DNA of 64,000 bases from JAMCRM01 sp035561075 (GTDB taxonomy: Bacteria > Acidobacteriota > Terriglobia > Bryobacterales > Bryobacteraceae). A program made the position numbers and the translations under genes. Shown here one piece after another: positions 8,316 through 18,100 of this stretch (positions are counted from its first letter, which is position 1; each line of letters begins with the position of its first letter). The notes beneath the pieces are model-generated. The model was not told the origin of the DNA and ran no database searches. It was given only the letters and a program-made list of their open reading frames with translations. Location: assembly GCA_035561075.1 (NCBI GenBank), contig DATMYF010000157.1, forward strand, positions 1-64,000, in the 5' to 3' direction.

Positions 8316-10907
8316 ATGAGATACAGAATCAGGCTCGTCACCGCCGCGGCTGCGGCACTTTTGATAGGCCACGGCTGTCTGCCGCGTGCCGCGATGGCGC
8401 AGGTCCGGATCACCTCGCCCGAGAGTTTCTTCGGATTCCAACTCGGCAGCGACCGGAAGATGGCGCGGTGGGACAGGATCGTGGAGTATTTCGGCGTACT
8501 CGAGAAAGAGAGCGCCGGCCGCATGAAGGTTGTCAACATGGGGCCCACCACGATGGGGAATCCGTTTCTCGCGGTGGTCATTTCGTCCGCCAATAACCTT
8601 GCCCGGCTGGACCGCCTGCGCGAGGTGAATGCACGACTCAGCGATCCGCGCGGCATCGCGGAGCAGGAGATCAGCAAGCTGGTGTCCGAGGGCCGGGCGG
8701 TGATCTGCCAGTCGATGAGCCTGCACGCCAGTGAGATCGGGGGTACCCAGATGGCCCCGGAGCTGGCCTACGACCTGCTCACGCGCGGTGACGAGGAGAC
8801 CCGGCGGATCCTCGACGAAGTGATCTTTTTCATGGTGCCGTCCTTCAACCCGGACGGGAACATCATGGTCACGGACTGGTACAACAAGACCCTCGGCACG
8901 GAATACGAGGGTTCGAGCCTGCCGTGGCTCTTCCATAAGTACGTGGGTCACGACAACAACCGCGACGCTTTCCAGGCCAACATGGTGGAGTCGCAGTACA
9001 TGGCCAAGCTGATCCTGCGGGACTGGGTCCCCCAGGCCTACGTGGACCACCACCACCAGTATTCCTACGGCGCCCGCATCTACCTTCCGCCGTACTCCGA
9101 GCCGGTGCGTCCTTACGCTGACCCGTTGCTGTGGCGCGAGATGAGCTGGTACGGCGCTCACATGGCCTACAAGCAGGAAGAGGCGGGTAAATCCGGGGCT
9201 CTCAACAATGCCAGTTATCCGGGCTGGGGGCACTTCGGTTTTCACTGGATGACAGCCTTCCACAACATTGCGGGAATGCTGACTGAATCGGCCCACGCGA
9301 AGATGGCCACCCCGATCTTCATTCACCCCGACCAGTTGAAGGGCGGGGGGCGGGGTATGCCTGTTTACGATGTCCAGACCAACTTCCCGAATCCGTGGCC
9401 GGGCGGCTGGTGGAGGCTGCGGGAGATCGTGGAGCGGCAGAAGATCGCCGCCTGGGCGGTGTTGGACCTGGCTGCCCGCAACAAAGATACGGTGCTGTGG
9501 AACGCGTACCTGAAGGCAAAGCACCAGACCGAGCGGGGGGCCGCCGGCAAGCCTGTGGCCTACGCGATCCCCGCCGTGCAGCACGATTCTCTGACCGCCG
9601 CCCTGATGGTGAACAAGTTGCTTGGGCAGGGCATCGAAGTCCACCAGGCTCCCCAGGGGTTCACTACCTCCGGCGGCATGACGTATCCTCCGGGCTCGTG
9701 GGTCGTTTCCATGGCGCAGCCCAAGATGGGAGTAATACGTTACCTACTGGGCCGTACCTTTTACCCGGATAACGACTGGACCCGGGCGCGCGACGGCTCG
9801 CCCCTCCTACCGTACGACCTGGCCACCGATACCATGTTCGAGTTCATGGGGGTGCGGGTGGACCCGCTCGATGAAGCCGTGGCGCCCACAGGTCTCCGCA
9901 AGCTGACCGGGCTCATCCGGCCCTCTGGAAAGGTGGTGCGCGGTAGTGGGGGTTATGTTTTCGACGGGCGACTGAACGACAGCTTCAAAGCCCTGAACCT
10001 GCTGTGGGCCAAAGGCGTGAAGGTGCAGCGGGTGACCGCTCCCCGCACAGGGCTGCGGCCGGGCGATCTTGTGCTTTCGGATGCTCCCCGGGAGTTGCTC
10101 ATTGAAATTGCCGGCCAGACCGGCGTTGATTTTCGCCCCCTTGAGCGAGCGTCAGGGGCCACCGAACTCCGGCGTCTGCGCCTCGGTGTATTCCAGCGGT
10201 ACCGCGGTGGCAGCACCGACGAGGGCTGGACGCGTTGGCTGCTGGAACACTACGGTTTCCCCTACACAACGCTGCTTGACGCGGAGATCCGGAAGGGCGG
10301 CCTGAACGAGCGTTACGACGTCGTGATTCTGCCCAACGACTCGCCATCTAACATCACGGGTGAGAGGAACGCACGGGAGGCCCTCGCCGACGAGGACTGG
10401 CCACCCGAGTACCGCAGCCATCTGGGCGGCGAAGGGATTGACGCACTGAAAGCGTTTGTCCAAAAGGGTGGAACGCTGGTTACCATGGGCGATGCCTGCG
10501 GATTCGCGGTGGATAAACTCGGGCTAGCCCTGCGCAACGTGACCGCCAACAAGAGTTCCAAGGAGTTCTGGTGCCCGGGTTCCACCTTGAAGGTGAAAGT
10601 GGATACGGCGCATCCACTGGCGTACGGGATGCCCGGTGACGCCCTGGCGACCTATCTCGGCGGCAACCCGGCCTTCGAGGTTATGCCGACCCAGCACAAT
10701 GAGCGCTACGAAACGGTGGTGCGCTACGGCGACCGCGACCTTCTCCAGAGCGGCTCCCTGATTGGCGAGCAGACCCTGGCGAAGAAGGCGGCTATGGTGG
10801 CGGCCCAGTATGGAGAGGGACGCGTGATCCTGATCGGTTTCCGGCCTCAACACCGCGCGCAGACATACGGAACTTTCAAACTCCTGTTCAATGCGCTGGT
10901 GCGCTAG
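8316..10907 (+). CDS. Secreted M14-family zinc carboxypeptidase-like protein
   Basis: This 863-residue protein has an N-terminal signal peptide (residues 1-29). The peptidase domain, about 35-350, has the M14 zinc motif HxxE in HASEIGG (His137, Glu140) and a later His cluster DHHHQ (His245-247) expected to give the third ligand. SFNPDGN corresponds to the substrate-binding region. The middle is of unknown type. The last 250 residues resemble a glutamine-amidotransferase/ThuA-like fold (DVVILPNDSPS and later GGTLVTMGDACG). It would cleave peptides or peptidoglycan-type amides outside the cytoplasm. The leader holds only a weak AGGG before ATG 8316. Confidence 0.82.
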   Translation: MRYRIRLVTAAAAALLIGHGCLPRAAMAQVRITSPESFFGFQLGSDRKMARWDRIVEYFGVLEKESAGRMKVVNMGPTTMGNPFLAVVISSANNLARLDRLREVNARLSDPRGIAEQEISKLVSEGRAVICQSMSLHASEIGGTQMAPELAYDLLTRGDEETRRILDEVIFFMVPSFNPDGNIMVTDWYNKTLGTEYEGSSLPWLFHKYVGHDNNRDAFQANMVESQYMAKLILRDWVPQAYVDHHHQYSYGARIYLPPYSEPVRPYADPLLWREMSWYGAHMAYKQEEAGKSGALNNASYPGWGHFGFHWMTAFHNIAGMLTESAHAKMATPIFIHPDQLKGGGRGMPVYDVQTNFPNPWPGGWWRLREIVERQKIAAWAVLDLAARNKDTVLWNAYLKAKHQTERGAAGKPVAYAIPAVQHDSLTAALMVNKLLGQGIEVHQAPQGFTTSGGMTYPPGSWVVSMAQPKMGVIRYLLGRTFYPDNDWTRARDGSPLLPYDLATDTMFEFMGVRVDPLDEAVAPTGLRKLTGLIRPSGKVVRGSGGYVFDGRLNDSFKALNLLWAKGVKVQRVTAPRTGLRPGDLVLSDAPRELLIEIAGQTGVDFRPLERASGATELRRLRLGVFQRYRGGSTDEGWTRWLLEHYGFPYTTLLDAEIRKGGLNERYDVVILPNDSPSNITGERNAREALADEDWPPEYRSHLGGEGIDALKAFVQKGGTLVTMGDACGFAVDKLGLALRNVTANKSSKEFWCPGSTLKVKVDTAHPLAYGMPGDALATYLGGNPAFEVMPTQHNERYETVVRYGDRDLLQSGSLIGEQTLAKKAAMVAAQYGEGRVILIGFRPQHRAQTYGTFKLLFNALVR

Positions 10908-10962
10908 TTTTGTTCTGAAAATAACTGGACTTACACGTCTGGTGTTAGAACGCATTCCGCTG

Positions 10963-10968
10963 TAGACT
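10963..10968 (+). promoter_or_regulatory. -10-like box TAGACT, leaderless start
   Basis: The hexamer ends 6 nt before the ATG at 10975 and follows the M14 peptidase stop by 55 bases. No Shine-Dalgarno sequence is seen. Confidence 0.42.
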
Positions 10969-10974
10969 GCTGGC

Positions 10975-12291
10975 ATGGCACGGTCCTACACTCGATTGAA
11001 CCGGCGGGCTTTGCTCGCCTGCGTTCCAGCGGCCGCGGCAGGCCTCTCCGCCGCTCAGAGCAGCATTCCGGGAGCGAAAGCGCCGCGCCCGTCCACCGGG
11101 AATCCCGGCACCCAGTTCTACGACGAGCAGGAGAGTCGCGAAGTCGCGGAGGCGCTCCGGTCGCGCACCCTGTTTCGCTGGTACGGGCCGTCCAAGCCGG
11201 AAAAGGTAGGCTCGTTCGAGAAGGCATTCGCCGAGTACATGGGCGCTAAGTACGCCCTGGCGGTCACCTCCGGGACGGCGGCGCTGCACTGCGCCCTAAC
11301 CGCGCTCGGCGTCGGACCCGGCGACGAGGTGATCCTTCCCGCCTGGGCCTGGTATGCATGCTACAACACCATCCTGATGACGGGCGCGCTGCCGGTCTTC
11401 GCCGAGAACGATGAAACCCTGAACATCGATCCGGCGGACGTGGAGAAGAAGATCACGCCCCAGACCAAGGCCATCATGGTGCTGCACCTTTACGGCTGCG
11501 CGGCCGATATGGACAAGATCCTGGCCATCGCGCGCCGGCACAACGTCCGGGTGCTCGAAGACACCGCCCAGGGGCTCGGCGCACAGTACAAGGGCAAGCG
11601 GCTCGGCACGCTCGGCGACATAGGGATCTATAGCTTCCAGATCTCCAAAACCATTACCTCCGGCGAGGGTGGGGCGGTGGTCGCAAACGACCCGGCACTG
11701 TTCGAGCGTGCCGCGCGGTTTCATGACCTGGGACTGCTGCGGCCGCCGCACGAGGCGCTGCTCGGCGCGAAGTCAATGTCCGGGTTTGTAGGGGTGAATT
11801 ACCGGATGAACGAACTGACCGGCGCGGTGATGTGCGCGCAATTGCGCAAACTCGACACGATCGTCGCCGCCTTCCGCCGGAACGCCCGGTACGTGCGCGA
11901 CAACATCCAAGGCCTGCCCGGGCTCGAGTTGCGCCGCCTTCCGGATCCGGATGGTGAGATCGGCTCCGCTGTGTTCGTATTCCTCAAGAGCAAGCAGGCG
12001 CGCGATGCGTTCCTGAAGGCCATGCGGGCGGAGAAAGCCTCGGCCGGGGCGCCCGGGGCTTCGCTCTACCTGCCGGCTGTTCCGCATATCGAACAGAAGG
12101 TAGCCGTGCATCCGGCTTGGCCGTCGTTCAACACTCCGCGCGGCAAGGCAATCCGTTACGGCGCGGGGTGCTGCCCGCGAACGGTGGAGTTGTACGACCG
12201 CTGCGCCAGCATCCCCATCGGGCCCAAAGACACGCAGGAGAATCTGCAGGACCTGGTGGCCGCGATCAAGAAAGCCAGCCGGGCGGTGTGA
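10975..12291 (+). CDS. DegT/DnrJ/EryC1 PLP aminotransferase with export signal
   Basis: This 438-residue protein belongs to the sugar aminotransferase family. GTAALHCAL near residue 100, EDTAQGLGA, and the PLP lysine in ISKTITSGEGG (Lys225) are all present, as is the C-terminal family fold. These enzymes usually aminate nucleotide-linked keto-sugars or related compounds in the cytoplasm. Here about 30 extra residues at the N-terminus read as a twin-arginine signal (NRRALLACVPAAAAGLSAA). If used, that would place a PLP enzyme in the periplasm. The start is supported by a -10 box 6 nt upstream. No sugar-nucleotide genes lie nearby, so the substrate is open. Confidence 0.86.
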   Translation: MARSYTRLNRRALLACVPAAAAGLSAAQSSIPGAKAPRPSTGNPGTQFYDEQESREVAEALRSRTLFRWYGPSKPEKVGSFEKAFAEYMGAKYALAVTSGTAALHCALTALGVGPGDEVILPAWAWYACYNTILMTGALPVFAENDETLNIDPADVEKKITPQTKAIMVLHLYGCAADMDKILAIARRHNVRVLEDTAQGLGAQYKGKRLGTLGDIGIYSFQISKTITSGEGGAVVANDPALFERAARFHDLGLLRPPHEALLGAKSMSGFVGVNYRMNELTGAVMCAQLRKLDTIVAAFRRNARYVRDNIQGLPGLELRRLPDPDGEIGSAVFVFLKSKQARDAFLKAMRAEKASAGAPGASLYLPAVPHIEQKVAVHPAWPSFNTPRGKAIRYGAGCCPRTVELYDRCASIPIGPKDTQENLQDLVAAIKKASRAV

Positions 12292-12304
12292 CGCTTACTT
12301 CCCG

Positions 12305-12333
12305 AGCACCCTCTGCCGCGCATTGAGGGTGCT
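12305..12333 (+). terminator. Hairpin after the DegT gene
   Basis: A perfect 9-bp stem AGCACCCTC / GAGGGTGCT with an 11-nt loop begins 13 nt after the DegT stop. There is no T-run. The last base of the right arm is the first base of the -10 box of the next gene. Confidence 0.5.
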
Positions 12334-12338
12334 ACACT
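12333..12338 (+). promoter_or_regulatory. -10-like box TACACT, leaderless start
   Basis: The hexamer ends 6 nt before ATG 12345 and directly abuts the preceding hairpin arm, so the hairpin occupies the -35/spacer region of this promoter. Confidence 0.45.
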
Positions 12339-12344
12339 CCGGGG

Positions 12345-15122
12345 ATGGGAACGTATCGGTTTGAACCCAAAGCGGCCAGCCGGCGCCGCCGCTTTGGCCT
12401 TGCTTCCATCTTGATCGCGTTCTTTGTGCTGCTGTTCAGCGCAAGGACCATCGCCGCGTACGTCATCGACTACCAGTGGTGGAAGGAGATGGGACAGGTC
12501 CCTACCTGGTTCGGCCTGCTCAGCTATAGCATCATTCCACTGGCTCTCGCCACCCTGTTGGCGTTTGCGGTGCTGTTCGCCGCCCATGCACGCGCGCTTA
12601 AGTTCGCAGGTGTGCGGTTGAGGGACGAACGCACCTACGCCAAGATCTCCACGCTTGCCCTGCTGGCGCTAGCCTATCTCGCCTCCACGGCCACAGTGAA
12701 CACCTGGACCGTAGTTCGGTACGCGGGATCCCGGAACCTCGGCGCCGCGGCGAGCACGTGGGCCGATCCGGTGTTCCACCAGCCGCTCTCGTTCTACCTC
12801 TTCGACCTGCCGTTTCTCTCCATGCTGCGCAGTTATATCGTGGCGTTGGCCATCCTCTCCATCCTGGTCTACTGGGTGGCCGCGCGCGTCTGGCAACTGC
12901 GCTACCGCTTCAGCGAATTCCGGGAGATGCAGGAATTCGACCCCTCCCTCCTGAAGCTGGAAGGCGGCCTGGAGTCGCGTTTTCTGCGTGGCGCCGCGGT
13001 GGTCTTCATCCTCGCCCTGGCCTTCCGCTTCTTCCTGGCGCGCTACGAGATGGTTTACAACGAGCACGGCGCCTTCATGGTGGGGATCGATTACGTCAAC
13101 CAGACCTTCGGGATCCCGTTGCTGTGGGCCGTGATTTCCGCCTGCGTGATCGCCGCGATTCTCGTCATGGTGGGCCGCTGGATGCTGGCCGCGGCCATGG
13201 CGCTGGTTCTGGTGGTGAATTTCGCGGTGCCTCAACTGGTTAGCGCGCTCTACGTGCGGCCGAATGAAATCAGCATCCAGCGGCCCTATATCAACACTCA
13301 CATTCATGCTACGCGCGCCGCCTTCAACCTTGAGAACCGCATGCGCGAGATGGAGTTCGCGGGGCGGCAGGACGCCCCCATCAATGTCGCCGAGCACCGT
13401 GCCATCGTCGATAACGTGCGGCTGTGGGACTGGCGCGCTTTCCATGACACCATCAGCCAGATCCAGGCGCTGCGGCCGTACTACGTTTTCAATGACAGCG
13501 ACGTGGACCGCTACACCATCGACGGCCAGTACCGTCAGGTGCTGCTCTCGCCACGCGAACTCGATCTGGCGAGACTGCCTGAAGCGCGCGCCCGGTGGAT
13601 CAATCCGCATTTCATCTACACCCATGGCTACGGGCTGGTGATGGCCGAGGTGGCTCGCATCTCGCCCGACGGACTCCCGTATTTGATGGTGCAGGATGCG
13701 CCGCCCGAGGTGCGAACCCCCAGCCTGAAGATCACCCGTCCGGAGATCTATTACGGCGAAGTGACCCACGAGCCGGTTTTCGTAAAGACCGAGCAGGCTG
13801 AGTTCGACTACCCCTCCGGCGAGAAGAACGTGCAGTCGCATTACAAGGGCAACGGCGGATTCCCCGTTAAGCCGTTCGCTACACGATTGGCGGCCGCAGT
13901 GCAACAGGGCGACGCGAACATTCTGCTCACCGGGATGCTGAACGATAACAGCCGCATGATGATCCGGCGCAGGGTTGCGGAGCGCATCCGCACGCTAGCG
14001 GCCTTCATCGACTGGGACGCCGACCCGTATCTGGTGGTCAGCGCCTCGGGCCACCTCATGTGGATCATCGACGGCTATACCACCTCCAGCGCGCACCCGT
14101 ACTCGCGCAGCGTGAACGTGCAGGGGGTGGGAGAGGTGAACTATATCCGGAACTCGGTCAAAGCCACCATCGACGCCTACGACGGCTCCACCAATTTGTA
14201 CATCTTTGCCCCGAACGATCCGATTATTCTGGCATACCGGAATCTCTTTCCCGGCCTGTTCAAGCCTGAGTCCGAGATGCCGGCGGACTTGCGTGCGCAC
14301 GCCCGCTATCCCGAGGCCATGTTCCGGGTGCAGGCTGAAATCTACCGCACGTATCACATGCTGGACCCGCAGGCATTCTATAACAAAGAGGACCTTTGGG
14401 ACTTCGCGCGCTATACGCCCTCGACCGGCGTGCAACCCCAGCCTGTGAGCCCGACTTATATCGTGGCCAGCATTCCAGGGCAGGACAAGCCCGAATTTCT
14501 GCTATTGCTGCCGTTCACGCCGAGAAACAAGGACAACCTGATCGGGCTGATGCTGGCGCGCTGTGACGGCGAAAGCCTCGGGGAAATTGTTGTGCTGCAG
14601 ATGTCCAAGCAGGAGTTGATGTTCGGCCCCATGCAAATTGCCGCGCGCACCAGCCAGCACCAGGTGATCGCCAGGGACCTCAGCCTCTGGAATCAACAGG
14701 GCTCGCAAGTGCTGCGGGGGCAGATTCTGGTGCTGCCGGTAGGTGAGACCCTGATGTATGTGGACCCCATCTACATCCAGGCCACCGAAGCCCGCATGCC
14801 GCAGTTGAAAAAAGTGGTGCTGGCGGCGGGGAACCGGTTGGTATATGAGGACACTTATGAGGAGGCCCTGGCAGCCCTGAGTTCGGGTGCGGCTGCTCTA
14901 GCCCGGCAGGCTCTCGCGGCTGAACCTCCGGCGCCCGGTGCTCCAGGAGCAGCCGCCGCGCCTGCAGCGGCGCCGACAGCGAAGGCGCCCACCCCCCCCG
15001 GCACGGACCAGAAGCTCGAAACCATTCGGCAGCACCTGAAGCGCTACCGCGACTTCGCCGCGCAGGGGCGCTGGGCGGAGGCCGGTAAGGAACTGGAGGC
15101 TATTGAGGCGGCGGCGCGGTAA
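12345..15122 (+). CDS. UPF0182 family integral membrane protein
   Basis: This 925-residue protein matches the UPF0182/COG1615 pattern. Seven or so N-terminal transmembrane helices (about residues 15-290) are followed by a large soluble domain with conserved motifs such as RPYYVFNDSDVDRYTIDG and GYTTSSAHPYS. A Pro/Ala-rich linker (about 845-890) precedes a short charged C-terminal helix. The function of the family is not established; it is an envelope protein found in several phyla. The last 23 bases overlap the 3' end of the hybrid kinase on the other strand. Confidence 0.9.
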   Translation: MGTYRFEPKAASRRRRFGLASILIAFFVLLFSARTIAAYVIDYQWWKEMGQVPTWFGLLSYSIIPLALATLLAFAVLFAAHARALKFAGVRLRDERTYAKISTLALLALAYLASTATVNTWTVVRYAGSRNLGAAASTWADPVFHQPLSFYLFDLPFLSMLRSYIVALAILSILVYWVAARVWQLRYRFSEFREMQEFDPSLLKLEGGLESRFLRGAAVVFILALAFRFFLARYEMVYNEHGAFMVGIDYVNQTFGIPLLWAVISACVIAAILVMVGRWMLAAAMALVLVVNFAVPQLVSALYVRPNEISIQRPYINTHIHATRAAFNLENRMREMEFAGRQDAPINVAEHRAIVDNVRLWDWRAFHDTISQIQALRPYYVFNDSDVDRYTIDGQYRQVLLSPRELDLARLPEARARWINPHFIYTHGYGLVMAEVARISPDGLPYLMVQDAPPEVRTPSLKITRPEIYYGEVTHEPVFVKTEQAEFDYPSGEKNVQSHYKGNGGFPVKPFATRLAAAVQQGDANILLTGMLNDNSRMMIRRRVAERIRTLAAFIDWDADPYLVVSASGHLMWIIDGYTTSSAHPYSRSVNVQGVGEVNYIRNSVKATIDAYDGSTNLYIFAPNDPIILAYRNLFPGLFKPESEMPADLRAHARYPEAMFRVQAEIYRTYHMLDPQAFYNKEDLWDFARYTPSTGVQPQPVSPTYIVASIPGQDKPEFLLLLPFTPRNKDNLIGLMLARCDGESLGEIVVLQMSKQELMFGPMQIAARTSQHQVIARDLSLWNQQGSQVLRGQILVLPVGETLMYVDPIYIQATEARMPQLKKVVLAAGNRLVYEDTYEEALAALSSGAAALARQALAAEPPAPGAPGAAAAPAAAPTAKAPTPPGTDQKLETIRQHLKRYRDFAAQGRWAEAGKELEAIEAAAR

Positions 15123-18100
15123 TCGGCCCGCCGTGTTCCGTTCCGCGACGGCTCGCTAGCGCACTCCGAACCGCGCTCGCGAGCCGCTGCAACGTGTATG
15201 GTTTGGGGATAAATGGGAGGCCCTCCGGTAGTGAGCCTAAGCGGCGCGCCTCCTCCTGATTGTATCCGCTGGTAACCAGCACGGACACGTCAGGCCACCG
15301 CTTGCGTATCGTCCCCGCGACCTCTCCGCCGCCTATGACCGGCATCACCACATCCAATAGGACGAGATCGACAGATCCATTCTTTTCAAGCAGTTCGATG
15401 GCCCGCTGCCCATCTTCGGCGAGCAGAACCGTATGGCCGAGCCGCCCCAGCGCGGACTTCGCAAAGCTACGCACGGCGGGCTCATCGTCCACCACCAGTA
15501 CGGTCAAGGCTTGCTCCGCGCCAGCAGCAGTGCCGTCTCCTGACGCGCCCTGTACAACGACGGCTATCGCCGGCAGGTAGACCGTAATGGTGCTTCCCTG
15601 GCCGGGGGCGCTCCGGACGGTAATGCCTCCCTTGTGCGAGCGCAGTATACCCTGAACGGCCGCCAGTCCGAGACCACGTCCGGTGAACTTGGTCGTGAAA
15701 AACGGGTCGAACATGCGGGCCCGCGTCGCTTCGTCGAGCCCGCAACCGCTGTCGCTCACCTCGACACACACGTACTGTCCCGGAGGGATCTGGAAGCCCG
15801 GTTCGGCGGGATGGTCCTGCCCCACGGTCCGGAGTCCCGCGGAGATCCTGACCGTGCCGTGCTTCGCTTCCCCGATCGCCTCGGCGGCATTGGTCACCAG
15901 GTTTATGATCACCTGCTGAAGCTGCACATTGTCGCCGCGCGTGGTCGGTAGATTGTCAGGTACGTCCAGGATGAGGTCCACGTTCTTGGGAATGGAGCCC
16001 CGGATCAGGTCGGCTGACGAACGGATGACGCGCGCGAGATCCAAATCGGCTATCTGAAACCGCCCCTTGCCGGCATACGCCAGGAGTTGGCGGGTAAGGG
16101 CGGCGGCTTTCTCAGCGGCGTCGATGATGCTCTCGATCTGCTCGACAATAGACGGCGGTGCCTCCAGCCGCGCGAGGCTGGCGTTGCCGAGGACGCTGGT
16201 CAACAAATTGTTGAAATCGTGCGCCACGCCACCGGCCAGGACCCCGATACTCTCCAATTTCTGAGCGTGCCGCAACTGCTCTTCGACGCGCTTCCGCTCT
16301 GTAACGTCTAATTGCAGCGCCATCGCGGCCGCAACGCGTCCGTTCTCGTCGCGCAACGGGACGTACTGGGTCCAGAGCACCAGTTCCCGGTCCTCCGTCT
16401 CGTATCCCGCGACCTCGCCTTTCAAGGCGCGGCGGAAACGCTCCGCGATCAGTTCGCATATCGCGGTCCGGTCGATCACCTCCTGAAGTACCCGGCCCTC
16501 AAGCTTTTCCCGGCTGGTGCCCAGCTTGGGCAGCAGGGTTCCTTCGGCGGCGACGATGCGCAGTTCGCGATCCACCACGTAGACCGCGCCGCCCGGGATC
16601 CCTCGCGCCACCGCACGGTAGAGGGCCTCGCTTTCGCGCAGGGCTTTCTCGACGCGAACGCGCTCCATGGCGATTGCGAAATGGTCCGTGACGGCCTGCA
16701 TCAGCGACAGGTCCCCTTCGGAGAAGCGGGACTTTGTGCGACTGCCGAACGAGAGCGTGCCAATCACTTTATTCCCGGCAAGCAAGGGGTGACAGGCATA
16801 GGCCAGGATGCCCAAAGATTTCGCCAGAGTGGTTCGCGGATCGGTGCTCTGCGGGACATCCTCCTCAACGATCCGGCAGCCGTCCCGCGCCACGCGGCCC
16901 GCAATGGCTGTGCCGTACTCGATGGATTCGAGAATACGTGTGGCTTCTTCGTCGATGCCCGCGGATGCGTTCAGCCGGAGCCGTCCGTGCATGGGATCGA
17001 CGAAGAAGTTGAAGAACACATCGCAGCCGACCTTACGCATTACCATGCGGCCAAGCTCGTTCACGATGCGCTGCGGTTCTTCGCTTGCTAGGAGGCGGCC
17101 GACCACCTCGGCCAGGATCTCCTGGCGATCTTTGGCCTCGGAAAGCTTCTGTTGAGCCTCCTTACGCAGGGTGATGTCCCGTACGATGCTGAGCAGCGTT
17201 CGTGTGCCTAGAATATCCGCCCCGTGCGAACTGACCTCCACCGGGAAGGTGCTGCCATCCTTGCGGCGGTGGACCGTCTCGAAAAGCAGCGTCCGGTTGT
17301 CCGCTTCGGCCAACTGCGTCGCAACCGTCGCGTGAGTACCCTCATCTCGCAGGTCGTAGATTGACAGCTCCAGCAATTCCTCGCGGCTGTACCGATACGC
17401 CGATATGGCGGCGGCATTGGCATCGAGGATGCGCCCGTCGCGCGCTACGAAGAGAATGATATCCCGGCTGTCCGCGACCAGCAATTCAAAACGGCGAAGT
17501 GCCTCGTCGGCAATCTTGCGTTCAGAAATGTCCTGGATGGTGCCGAAGGCGCCCACCGGCGTGCCATCGGGGCCGACTTCAAATTCCACTTTCGCCCGAA
17601 CCCATTTGGTGCGGCCGGCCGCCGTGATGATCCGGTGCTCAAGATCGAACGGTTTACCTTCCAGTGCCGCCTTCGAGCAGCGTTCCACCAGATCTCGATC
17701 TTCCGGGTGGAGGGCCTCCTGAAATTCGGCATAGGAAAGACGGCCGCCCCTGGGGAGTTCGAAGATGCGGCGCATTTCGTCGGACCACTGCATGTCATGG
17801 CGCAGGAGGTCCAGGCGCCAACTCCCCGTATGCGCCACGGCCTGGGCGCGTTTCAGGTCGGCCTGGCTGCGACGCAGCGCCTCGTCCGCCCGCTTACGTT
17901 CCGTAGTATCAAGGAAAGCCCCCACGGCACCGCGAACTACACCCTGCGAGTCTTTGAGCGGTAAGGCGTTGCCCCAGGCGACACAGCGCGTGCCGTCGGA
18001 ATGCAAAACGTCCACCTCCACGTTGCGCACCTCGCACCCCGTCGCCGCGGCGCGCTGCATGGGCAATTCGTCCGGGGACAGTTCCCGGCCTCCGCAGAAA

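Noticed and set aside
5963..8677. A 904-codon open frame on the minus strand under the peptidase and DUF1080 genes
   Set aside because: It is antisense to two well-supported genes, has no family motif or ribosome site, and is rich in His/Val/Gly/Arg as expected for the complement of GC-rich codons.
8223..9644. A 473-codon minus-strand frame under the M14 peptidase gene
   Set aside because: Its composition is that of a codon-complement shadow, and the plus-strand peptidase has clear zinc motifs.
12669..13904. A 411-codon minus-strand frame under the UPF0182 gene
   Set aside because: It is a His/Gly-rich shadow without motifs; the plus-strand protein matches a known family over its full length.
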